From Pseudobdellovibrionaceae bacterium (GTDB taxonomy: Bacteria > Bdellovibrionota > Bdellovibrionia > Bdellovibrionales > Bdellovibrionaceae): a stretch of 64,000 nucleotides of DNA. Positions 23,846-31,467 of the stretch are shown piece after piece. Below the pieces are notes generated by a model. The model had not been told where the DNA came from. It searched no databases and was given only the letters and a program-made list of their open reading frames with translations. Position 1 is the stretch's first letter. Each line of letters starts with the position of its first letter. The position numbers were made by a program, and so were the translations under genes. Location of the stretch: assembly GCA_016719575.1 (NCBI GenBank), contig JADJYV010000013.1, forward strand, positions 124,001 through 188,000. Direction: 5' to 3'.

Positions 23846-26542
23846 CTACTTAAAACGAATTAAGGCGTCTTTCAGGGACTCGATTTGTAGCTTACTTTGG
23901 GAAAGAAGTACCCGGTCAGCCGCAACAACATCCTCATCCGCATTAGCAATGAACTTTTCGTTTGAAAGTTTGTTAGTCAATAGGGAGATGTCTCTCTCTA
24001 GCTTTTCAACAGCTTTGTTTATGCGTTTGATTTCCTCATCGAAGTCCACGAGCCCCTCTAAAGGAATGATCACTTTTATCTGTCCATTTTTAACAGTGAT
24101 TGGAGTCACGGCGCACTTCTGCATATTTCCTTCGGCACCGATATCGAGGTTTTCCAGTCTTGCCATATTTAAAAGAGCACTTTTATTATTACCTAAGATT
24201 TTTTGCATATCATCTTGGCTTACGCCAATGCGGACATTTAATTTTTCTGCGGGGCTGATGCGATTTTCACCACGAATGTTTCGAATAGCAGTAATCACTT
24301 CCTTAACTATATCAATTTCGTAAGCAGCTTGGGGAGAGCCAAGAGCCAAGAATTCTTTGTCATTACGAGGATTGGGATATTGATCAACAATACAGGCCTC
24401 TCCGCGGATCGGAAGTTTTTGGTAGATTTCTTCGCTGATAAACGGAACAAAAGGGTGGAGAAGTCTCATCATGCGGTTCAGGGTTTGGGCCATAACCAAC
24501 TGAGTGGCTTCACGTTCTTCTTTGTTGCTTCCTGATAAAATAGGTTTTGTGAACTCAATATACCAATCACAGAATTGATTCCAAGTGAATTGATAAAGGG
24601 CTGTGGCTGCATCTGAAAAGCGTTCTTGTTCTAGAGCTTTTTCAACGACACCTTCAACTTCGCCAAGTTTTTCAATAATCCATTGATCGAAGACCGATAC
24701 TTGAATCTTATTTGGAAGCGCTTTTATGCCGGCCGCTGGAGATTTGAAATCTTGAAGGTGACTGAGAGCAAATCTGGCAGCATTCCAAATTTTGTTCATA
24801 AAATTGCGATAGCCTTCGAGGCGTTGTTCTGTAAACTTAAAGTCTTTGCCTGAATATAGATGTGCTAGAAATGAAAATCTGAGGGCATCTGCTCCGTGCT
24901 TTTCAATCATTTCAACGGGGTCGACAGAGTTGCCAGCGCTCTTCGACATTTTTTTACCCTGAGAGTCGCGGACAAGTCCGTGAATGTAAACCGTTCTAAA
25001 AGGGACATCGCGTTTGAATTCAAGACCCATCATGATCATTCTGGCAACCCAGAAGAAGATGATGTCATGGCCGGTTACCAAATAACTTGTCGGATAAAAT
25101 GTTTTTAAAGTTTCAGTGTCTTCAGGCCATCCCATCGTTGAAAAGGGCCAAAGTGCCGAGCTGAACCAAGTATCAAGTACATCTTCTTCTTGGGACAATT
25201 GGCTGCTGCCGCATTTCTCGCAAGCTGTTGGGTCGACTTCTGAAACAGTGACGTGTTCGCAAGATGCACACGACCATGCGGGAATACGGTGTCCCCACCA
25301 AAGTTGGCGTGAAATACACCAGTCTTCGATAATATTCATCCAATGAAGATAAACCTTTGTCCACGACTCTGGTTCAAATCGGATCGTACCGCTCTCGACC
25401 ACTCTACGCGCAGGAATAGAGAGGTTCTCTGTTTTAACGAACCATTGCTCAGACAAAAAGGGTTCCACCACAGCACCAGAGCGAGAGCAGTGTCCAACAT
25501 TGTTGACATGAGGGTCTTCTTTTATCAAAAGGCCATTGGTTTTTAAGTCTTCGAGAATTCTTTTACGTGCTTCAACAACCGTGAGCCCCTGATAAGGGCC
25601 AGCATTTTCATTTAGAGTTGTTTTTTTGGTTAAGATATTGATGAACTCAAGGCCGTGAGTTTTCCCGATTTTATAATCGTTAAAATCATGGGCCGGAGTG
25701 ATTTTAACGACACCAGACCCAAAGCTTTTATCCACATAGTTATCCGCAATGATTTTTACTTTGCGTTTAATCAGTGGAATAAATACGTTTTTGCCAATAA
25801 GGTGCTTATACCGTTCATCTTCGGGGTTCACGCATACAGCGGAGTCACCCAAAAGAGTCTCTGGCCGCGTGGTCGCAACTGTTAAAAAACCAGAGCCATC
25901 TTCTAGTGGATAATTAATATGCCACAAGGAACCTTTGACTTGCTTGTACTCAACCTCAAGATCAGAGATGGCTGTTTCAAGAGGACCTGACCAATTGATT
26001 AGCCGTTGCCCTTTATAAATCCAACCCTTTTTGTAAAGGGAAACAAAAACTTTGCGAACGGATTTTGAAACTCCCTCGTCAAGAGTAAAGGTTGCTCGCT
26101 CCCAATCACAAGAGTCACCAAGACGCCTCATTTGTTGGTAAATGCGATGACCGTATTGCTCCTTCCACTCCCAAATCTTTTCGACAAACTTTTCGCGGCC
26201 GAGCTGATGGCGCGTGAGATGTTCAGCCTTCTTGACCTCTCGTTCGACGACACTTTGAGTTGCAATTCCGGCATGATCAGTTCCTGGGAGCCACATTGCG
26301 TTGAAGCCATTCATTCTTTTCCAACGAATTAACAGGTCTTGAATTGTATGATCGAGGGCGTGTCCCATGTGCAAGAAGCCGGTCACGTTGGGAGGAGGGA
26401 GAATGATGCTAAATGGAGGTTTTGTAGATCTGCTGTCGGCCTTAAAATAGCCGTTAGTTTCCCACCACGCGTAAACACGTCCCTCGACTTCATTTGGATT
26501 GTATCGATCGGATAACTGCTGCTTTGAAGTTTGTTCTGACAT
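23846..26542 (-). CDS. valS: Valyl-tRNA synthetase
   Basis: 898-residue class I synthetase. HIGH motif as GFLHMGHALDH (about residue 55), KMSKS as GKKMSKSAGNS (about 530), an editing domain (TTRPETLLGD, about 225), an anticodon-binding domain (DQWIIEKLGEV) and the C-terminal coiled-coil arm (from about 830) typical of ValRS. A zinc-ribbon-like CASC...CEKC (about 430-450) is inserted before the second half. The ATG at 26542 has AAGGAT upstream. TrmFO lies 72 bases upstream on the same strand. Confidence 0.97.
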   Translation of the reverse strand: MSEQTSKQQLSDRYNPNEVEGRVYAWWETNGYFKADSRSTKPPFSIILPPPNVTGFLHMGHALDHTIQDLLIRWKRMNGFNAMWLPGTDHAGIATQSVVEREVKKAEHLTRHQLGREKFVEKIWEWKEQYGHRIYQQMRRLGDSCDWERATFTLDEGVSKSVRKVFVSLYKKGWIYKGQRLINWSGPLETAISDLEVEYKQVKGSLWHINYPLEDGSGFLTVATTRPETLLGDSAVCVNPEDERYKHLIGKNVFIPLIKRKVKIIADNYVDKSFGSGVVKITPAHDFNDYKIGKTHGLEFINILTKKTTLNENAGPYQGLTVVEARKRILEDLKTNGLLIKEDPHVNNVGHCSRSGAVVEPFLSEQWFVKTENLSIPARRVVESGTIRFEPESWTKVYLHWMNIIEDWCISRQLWWGHRIPAWSCASCEHVTVSEVDPTACEKCGSSQLSQEEDVLDTWFSSALWPFSTMGWPEDTETLKTFYPTSYLVTGHDIIFFWVARMIMMGLEFKRDVPFRTVYIHGLVRDSQGKKMSKSAGNSVDPVEMIEKHGADALRFSFLAHLYSGKDFKFTEQRLEGYRNFMNKIWNAARFALSHLQDFKSPAAGIKALPNKIQVSVFDQWIIEKLGEVEGVVEKALEQERFSDAATALYQFTWNQFCDWYIEFTKPILSGSNKEEREATQLVMAQTLNRMMRLLHPFVPFISEEIYQKLPIRGEACIVDQYPNPRNDKEFLALGSPQAAYEIDIVKEVITAIRNIRGENRISPAEKLNVRIGVSQDDMQKILGNNKSALLNMARLENLDIGAEGNMQKCAVTPITVKNGQIKVIIPLEGLVDFDEEIKRINKAVEKLERDISLLTNKLSNEKFIANADEDVVAADRVLLSQSKLQIESLKDALIRFK

Positions 26543-26614
26543 AAATAATCCTTAGAAAAAATAACGGCTTAGGATAACTTAAAGGAGTTAATCGTGACAA
26601 CAAATATTGTTACT

Positions 26615-27961
26615 CTAGAGCCAAGAGGTAAGTTGCGCTTTTGCCTTGCGAATTTGCATTTCTTTTCGAGCTTTTTTATCACGGTGCAGATTTTGCGTTT
26701 TAAGCTCGGCCAGATCGACCTCAGTGAGAGCGGGTATCAGTGCAAAGTTGATGTTCGTCGGTTGAAAATATTCTGCACGCGTTGGGTCAGTAATAGCTTC
26801 AAGCAGCGAGCCCAGAGCGGTTTCTCTTGGCGGAGGATCAAATTTTTTATCCTGTAGTTTTTGCTGCAAAAAGGTAGCTACAAGCAGACCGGTACAGGTG
26901 GACTCAAAATAACCTTCGACACCGGTGATTTGTCCGGCGAAGAACAACCAGGGGTCTTTTTGACTTGAAAGATCTTTGTTGAGTCGGCGCGGAGAATTGA
27001 TGAATAGATTTCTGTGAATGCTCCCAAGTTTTAGAAACTCGGCATTTTCAAGACCCGGGATCATGCGAAACACTCGAACTTGGTCTGCGTAGGACATGCG
27101 AGTTTGAAAACCAACCATATTAAAGGCAGTTCCTTCTTTGTTGTCCTGGCGTAATTGGACAACCGCGTAGGGATAGCGCCCTGTGCGTGGATCATCAAGC
27201 CCCACTGGCTTCATCGGTCCAAAACGAAGAGTCTGATCTCCTCGTTCGATCATTTCTTCGATAGGCATACAGCCCTCAAAGTATTCCGTTGTTTCGAAGT
27301 GCTTCGGTTCGATCTTGCGGGCGTTTTTTACTTCTTGGATAAAGTGATGGTATTGGTCTTTATTGAGGGGACAGTTGAAGTAGTCAGCTGTGCCTTTGCC
27401 ATAGCGATCGGCTTTCCAGGCAATTTCAGTGTTAATACTTTCTGTGTCGATAATTGGTGCAATGGCATCGAAGAAGTAAAGGAACTCATCACCAAAATGG
27501 GTTTGCAAATTTTTTGCTAGCGACTCATGGGTGAGGGGGCCAGTCGCGATGACAAGGGGACGCGGGAGTTGGTCTAGAGTCGTAACAATCTCATTGCGAA
27601 CTTCAATGTTGGGATGGTTGCGAATCATGCGAGTGACATTTTCTGAGAAAAGCTCTCGGTCCATACCGAGCGCTTGACCAGCAGGAACCTGAGCCTCGAA
27701 AGCAGCTTCTAAAATTTTTGATCCAAGTTTTTTTGCTTCCCACTTGAGTTGTCCCGGTGCTGAAATTTCTCCGAGGCTTCCAAACGAGTTAGAACAAACA
27801 AGTTCAGCGAATTTAGAAGTTCTGTGGGCAGGCGTCATTGTTTTGTCGCGCATTTCATAAAGCACAACTCTATGGCCATTGTGGGCGAGCTGCAGAGCGC
27901 ATTCGCTTCCGGCAAGGCCTGCGCCAACGACAGTAATGGTTTTATTTAGCTTTGGGCTCAT
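26615..27961 (-). CDS. trmFO: Methylenetetrahydrofolate-tRNA-(uracil-5-)-methyltransferase TrmFO
   Basis: 448-residue flavoprotein (formerly Gid). N-terminal FAD fold with VVGAGLAGSECALQLA, then AHRTSKFAELVCSNSF (a TrmFO-specific block with the catalytic Cys), FFDAIAPII, and YFEGCMPIEEM with a second conserved Cys; C-terminal FFAGQITGVEGY. It forms ribothymidine at position 54 of tRNAs using methylene-THF and NAD(P)H. Starting at ATG 27961 gives the usual N-terminus; an in-frame TTG at 28033 would add 24 residues and overlap the divergent gene. The ribosome-binding site is weak. Confidence 0.95.
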   Translation of the reverse strand: MSPKLNKTITVVGAGLAGSECALQLAHNGHRVVLYEMRDKTMTPAHRTSKFAELVCSNSFGSLGEISAPGQLKWEAKKLGSKILEAAFEAQVPAGQALGMDRELFSENVTRMIRNHPNIEVRNEIVTTLDQLPRPLVIATGPLTHESLAKNLQTHFGDEFLYFFDAIAPIIDTESINTEIAWKADRYGKGTADYFNCPLNKDQYHHFIQEVKNARKIEPKHFETTEYFEGCMPIEEMIERGDQTLRFGPMKPVGLDDPRTGRYPYAVVQLRQDNKEGTAFNMVGFQTRMSYADQVRVFRMIPGLENAEFLKLGSIHRNLFINSPRRLNKDLSSQKDPWLFFAGQITGVEGYFESTCTGLLVATFLQQKLQDKKFDPPPRETALGSLLEAITDPTRAEYFQPTNINFALIPALTEVDLAELKTQNLHRDKKARKEMQIRKAKAQLTSWL

Positions 27962-28021
27962 GACCGCAGTCTTACCAAGACCAGACTTGCCTGACAAGGG
28001 GTGACGTGATAATTCCTCATT

Positions 28022-28414
28022 ATGCGTGGTCAAGATCCCAAATCAAAATTTAGCATGAGCTCCGAAGTGCTTCAGAAGCTCTTTGAGAGCGGAAAATCTC
28101 CTCTCTCTGAACAATTCATACGCTGGAAGCTCTGGGCCAGGTGGAGCGAATTTGTTGGTCCGACGGTAGCACAAAATACGGAGCCGGTAGGTTTTTCTAG
28201 GGGGACCCTTTACTTATGGGTTCGTAGCAGTTCTTGGATGCAACAACTGACTTTTATGAAAGACCACATTCAGCAGACGATTAACCAAAAACTCGAAAGA
28301 CAATTTGTAAAAAACATTCGATTCACTCTGGATCGCCGCGAGGTCCCTGCCGGAAGCCAGGAAGAATTTAAAAACGTCATTCACAAGATGGCTCCCGATG
28401 AGAGTGACCGTTAG
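28022..28414 (+). CDS. DciA-like protein (DUF721)
   Basis: 130 residues matching the DUF721/DciA family: W-rich region KLWARWSEFVGPTVAQNTEPVGF, then GTLYLWVRSSSWMQQLTFMK, and a basic C-terminal half (VKNIRFTLDRR). In many bacteria without DnaC, DciA loads or assists the replicative helicase; that this homologue does so is inference. It is divergent from trmFO and its stop abuts the mlaD stop directly. No clear ribosome-binding site precedes the ATG at 28022; an alternative ATG at 28055 (MSSEVLQK) exists. Confidence 0.75.
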   Translation: MRGQDPKSKFSMSSEVLQKLFESGKSPLSEQFIRWKLWARWSEFVGPTVAQNTEPVGFSRGTLYLWVRSSSWMQQLTFMKDHIQQTINQKLERQFVKNIRFTLDRREVPAGSQEEFKNVIHKMAPDESDR

Positions 28415-29224
28415 CTAAGGAGCTGCGCCTTCGCTTTTTTCTATAGATGTTCTAAGGAGAGTTTTCATCGCACTTTTTCTAGGAGTTGCCCCAAGAAGTG
28501 ATTTAAGCTGGTCATGCAGACTTGAATCGTTGATCAGCGCTCCAAGCGTTCCTTGGCCACTATCCAATTTAGCTGCAACACTGTTGAGATGTTCCATCGA
28601 TGATTTAAGTTTTCCACTGTTCAACTCTTCGGCAAGTCTCATTGTCGCTCCAGCAGCCTTGTCAATTTTGGCCGTGGTTGATTCGAGATTTATAAGAATT
28701 TTGCCTGTGCGATTTTCGGCGTTCAGGGTCTTCGTGAATTTATGCATTTCGTTTATGATATCGAAAATCTTCTCTGCTTCAGTTCCACGTTCAGAGATAA
28801 TTCCAATAAAGTCAGTCGCTTTCGCGACTTCGATAGTGGCATTATCCTGAAGTGGTGAGCCATCCAGTGGGCCTGGAATGATATAAATAAATTTGTCACC
28901 TAGAGCCCCCTGAGTCCTTATTTCGACTTTTGAACCTTTTGTGATTCGGGCGATATAATCCTTATCTACGTCAAGAACTGCATCGATTAGGTTCTGACCT
29001 TGAACAATTTGAATTTTTCTGACGTTTCCGATGGTGATACCGGCGAAGGAAACAACAGAGCCTTCTGCCAAACCCTGAACTTGGTCAAAGTGCGCATGCA
29101 AAGTTACATAACTTTTGAAGAAAGCGCGATCTGCGCCGAGCATGAAAATTGAACCCAGAATTAAGAAAAGACCTGAAGTTAAGAATATTCCGATTTTAAA
29201 CTGTATTTTGGTGTTCGACTCCAT
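28415..29224 (-). CDS. mlaD: MlaD-like MCE-domain lipid-transport protein
   Basis: 269 residues. One N-terminal membrane helix (KIGIFLTSGLFLILGSIFML, about 9-28), then a single MCE domain (about 38-118; FDQVQGLAEGSVVSFAGITIG, GDKFIYIIPG) and a helical C-terminal region (about 150-240) ending in GQGTLGALINDSSLHDQ, a motif seen in larger MCE proteins. It would form a periplasmic hexamer on the MlaEF complex to move phospholipids between membranes. ATG 29224 has AGGAGTG upstream. Gap of 9 bases from mlaF. Confidence 0.92.
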   Translation of the reverse strand: MESNTKIQFKIGIFLTSGLFLILGSIFMLGADRAFFKSYVTLHAHFDQVQGLAEGSVVSFAGITIGNVRKIQIVQGQNLIDAVLDVDKDYIARITKGSKVEIRTQGALGDKFIYIIPGPLDGSPLQDNATIEVAKATDFIGIISERGTEAEKIFDIINEMHKFTKTLNAENRTGKILINLESTTAKIDKAAGATMRLAEELNSGKLKSSMEHLNSVAAKLDSGQGTLGALINDSSLHDQLKSLLGATPRKSAMKTLLRTSIEKSEGAAP

Positions 29225-29233
29225 TATCCACTC

Positions 29234-29959
29234 CTAAAATTCTTCACCTGAAATAAATTTTGCGATAGCACCGCGTTCATCTTGATTGAGTTGTGCCATG
29301 TTCCCTTGGGCCTCAATTCTACCTTGTGACAGCATCGCCATCTTGTCGCAAACGGCATTGGCGGTCGGCATGTCATGTGTAACTAAAATCGAAGTTACAC
29401 CCCGTGATTTTAGGCGCAGTATGAGGTCTTGAATCTTTTTAGTATTGAATGGATCAAGCCCTGCCGTTGGTTCATCATATAAAATGACTTGAGGATTCAT
29501 CATCATCGCACGCACAAGTCCGACTCGCTTTTGCATTCCTCCTGATAGATTGCCAGGGTAAACGAATTCGTTTCCTTCTAATCCGAAGTCAGCAAGCTGG
29601 TCATGAACACGATCTTTGATTTCTTTTTCTGAAAGGTGAAAATGTTCACGTAATGGATAAGCAAGGTTTTCAAAAACCGTCATTGAATCAAAGAGTGCAC
29701 CGTTTTGAAAGGCATAAGCGACTTTTTTTCGTATTTCTAAGAGCTCACGTTCGTTCATTTTCGTAATGTCGACGCCATCAATGATTATCTTTCCGCTGTC
29801 TGGCTTTTCGAGTCCAATCAAACTTCGGAGAATAACACTTTTTCCGGTTCCAGAGCCACCTATCAGGCCTAAACACTCGCCTTTTTTAACATCGAAAGTA
29901 ACGCCCTTATGGACTTGCTTAGTACCAAATGACTTTTTAAATCCAATAACTTCTATCAT
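29234..29959 (-). CDS. mlaF: MlaF-like ABC ATPase
   Basis: 241 residues: Walker A GGSGTGKSV (about 34-42), signature NLSGGMQKRVGLVRAMM, Walker B VILYDEPTAGLDP, and H-loop VTHDM. The GMQKR signature is usual for MlaF. ATG at 29959 overlaps the mlaE stop by ATGA; the frame is open to 29980 but the coupled start is preferred. It energises lipid transport at the inner membrane. Confidence 0.94.
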   Translation of the reverse strand: MIEVIGFKKSFGTKQVHKGVTFDVKKGECLGLIGGSGTGKSVILRSLIGLEKPDSGKIIIDGVDITKMNERELLEIRKKVAYAFQNGALFDSMTVFENLAYPLREHFHLSEKEIKDRVHDQLADFGLEGNEFVYPGNLSGGMQKRVGLVRAMMMNPQVILYDEPTAGLDPFNTKKIQDLILRLKSRGVTSILVTHDMPTANAVCDKMAMLSQGRIEAQGNMAQLNQDERGAIAKFISGEEF

Positions 29960-30744
29960 ACCCACTTCGCAATCATCCAAAAAACTTTCGATAAAAAGAA
30001 GTCTCCGATCAAGATCATAATCGAAGAGACCACAACGGCCTTTGTTGTAGCAATTCCGACTTCTTTTGCGCCGTTCTTAACATTGAGACCAAAATAGCAA
30101 GCAGGTAGTGAAATAAAGTTGGCAAAGAAGAAAGTTTTTCCGAATCCAGACAGATAGTCTTCAAGGCTTGCGGTAGCCATAATCTTTAAATAATAAAAGC
30201 TTGGATCTAAGTCGAGCTCTGTAGCACCGACAATCAGCCCACCAAAATTTCCTACGATATTCGATAGTGTGGCTAAGATCGGAAGAACGATGAGGCAGGC
30301 TGCAACCCTTGGAATTACAATTTTCTTAATTGGTGAGGTACCTAAAGCGCGAATAGCGTCAATTTGCTGTGTGACGACCATTGAGCCAATCTCGCTGGCA
30401 ATGCCAGCTCCAACACGAGCGGCGAGCATAAGACTCGTGAACATGGGACCCATTTCTCGAAGAAAGGTTGCCGCAACAAGTTTCGGAACGTAAAGTTTGC
30501 CACCAAATTTTTCAAGCCCAAGTCCAAATTGCAAAGACATAACCATACCAATGCTACCTGAAGTGATCAATATCAAGGGCAGGGAGCGATATCCCACTTG
30601 ATAAATTTGCTCAGATATAAGTTTCCAGTAGGTCTTTCCACTAATCGTTTCGCGAAAAACGTGGTGTGAGAGAATCCCAAGACCCCCGATAAAGGTGACT
30701 GTTTCAATTAGAAAGGCAAGAAGTGGTATGGCAAAATAGTTCAT
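29956..30744 (-). CDS. mlaE: MlaE-like permease
   Basis: 262 residues, the MlaE/YrbE permease family, with ALRVGAGIASEIGSMVVTQQ-type signature (seen as MLAARVGAGIASEIG, about 125-139), EIDAIRALG-like QIDAIRALGTSP, and RVAACLIVLP. Five or six membrane segments. It overlaps the lipoprotein stop by one base (TGATG) and the mlaF start by four, so the four genes form one tightly coupled operon. Confidence 0.93.
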   Translation of the reverse strand: MNYFAIPLLAFLIETVTFIGGLGILSHHVFRETISGKTYWKLISEQIYQVGYRSLPLILITSGSIGMVMSLQFGLGLEKFGGKLYVPKLVAATFLREMGPMFTSLMLAARVGAGIASEIGSMVVTQQIDAIRALGTSPIKKIVIPRVAACLIVLPILATLSNIVGNFGGLIVGATELDLDPSFYYLKIMATASLEDYLSGFGKTFFFANFISLPACYFGLNVKNGAKEVGIATTKAVVVSSIMILIGDFFLSKVFWMIAKWV

Positions 30745-31244
30745 CAGGGCACCCTAAAAGATTCGATGAATTTTTGAAAGTGTGATAGCTCTGAATCGAA
30801 TTTAGAGCGTACACCGCCATAACTGAGTGTGAAGTTGCAGCCGTTCTTTTTAAAAACTAAAATCTGTGTTTTTACTTGAACTCCATCAACTTCGCCCTCT
30901 GCAATTGTTGTCAGAGCTTCGCGGCCATTGAAGTTCACATTCTTTGAGCTAACGACCTTAAGTTTGTTAAGTGCTACCAGGGATTCATTTTCGAGTTGCA
31001 AAAGCGGCGCATCTATTGAGGTGTAACATTCTGAAATATAAGCAATTGAATTCCCAGTTTTTTCGCTGACCCAGGCTCTATCGGAAGTTTTGATTTTAAG
31101 TTCTTTAAAGGGATCGCCAGCAGTTTCAAATTTTATGTCCTTTGCAGGAGTCCCCGAGCTCGTAGGGATACTAACTGACACACACCCATTAAAAAAAAGG
31201 CACAGGAGCGCAAAAATGATTATTTGAAAGTGGTCGTTCTTCAT
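30744..31244 (-). CDS. Lipoprotein encoded with the Mla operon
   Basis: 166 residues with a lipoprotein signal (IIIFALLCLFFNGC, lipidation Cys at about residue 21). The mature part is mixed alpha/beta (ECYTSIDAPLLQLE, FNGREALTTIAEGEVDG) with two further Cys residues and no family I can name. First gene of the operon with mlaE, mlaF and mlaD, so it may be an accessory lipoprotein of lipid transport. The ATG at 31244 has GGAAG six bases upstream; another ATG lies three codons earlier. Confidence 0.75.
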   Translation of the reverse strand: MKNDHFQIIIFALLCLFFNGCVSVSIPTSSGTPAKDIKFETAGDPFKELKIKTSDRAWVSEKTGNSIAYISECYTSIDAPLLQLENESLVALNKLKVVSSKNVNFNGREALTTIAEGEVDGVQVKTQILVFKKNGCNFTLSYGGVRSKFDSELSHFQKFIESFRVP

Positions 31245-31396
31245 TACTTCCATATCGGATAAAAACTATAATTCCTCAGTAGTTAAATTAACTTCCGGAC
31301 CTTGGTGGAGCGTCATCATATTGTCAGTCAACGACAAAAACTAATGGGTCAATTTTGCCCAGCTATAAAATATTTGCCACTGAGGCAATTTCGTCG

Positions 31397-31415
31397 CTGG
31401 CATTTATTATGCATT
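31397..31415 (+). promoter_or_regulatory. Sigma-54-like -24/-12 promoter of the flagellar operon
   Basis: CTGGCATTTATTATGCATT has TGGCA at -24 and a TGCA at -12, with the invariant GG (31399-31400) and GC (31411-31412) exactly 10 bases apart. It lies about 55 bases upstream of the first gene of the flagellar block, in otherwise non-coding DNA. Sigma-54 control of basal-body genes is common in bacteria. The match is not perfect (TATGCA instead of TTGCA), so it is a candidate. Confidence 0.5.
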
Positions 31416-31467
31416 AGAAAAAGTAGAAGTTGTGTCTACAAAATAGTTTGTTCAAGGAGTGAGCAAA

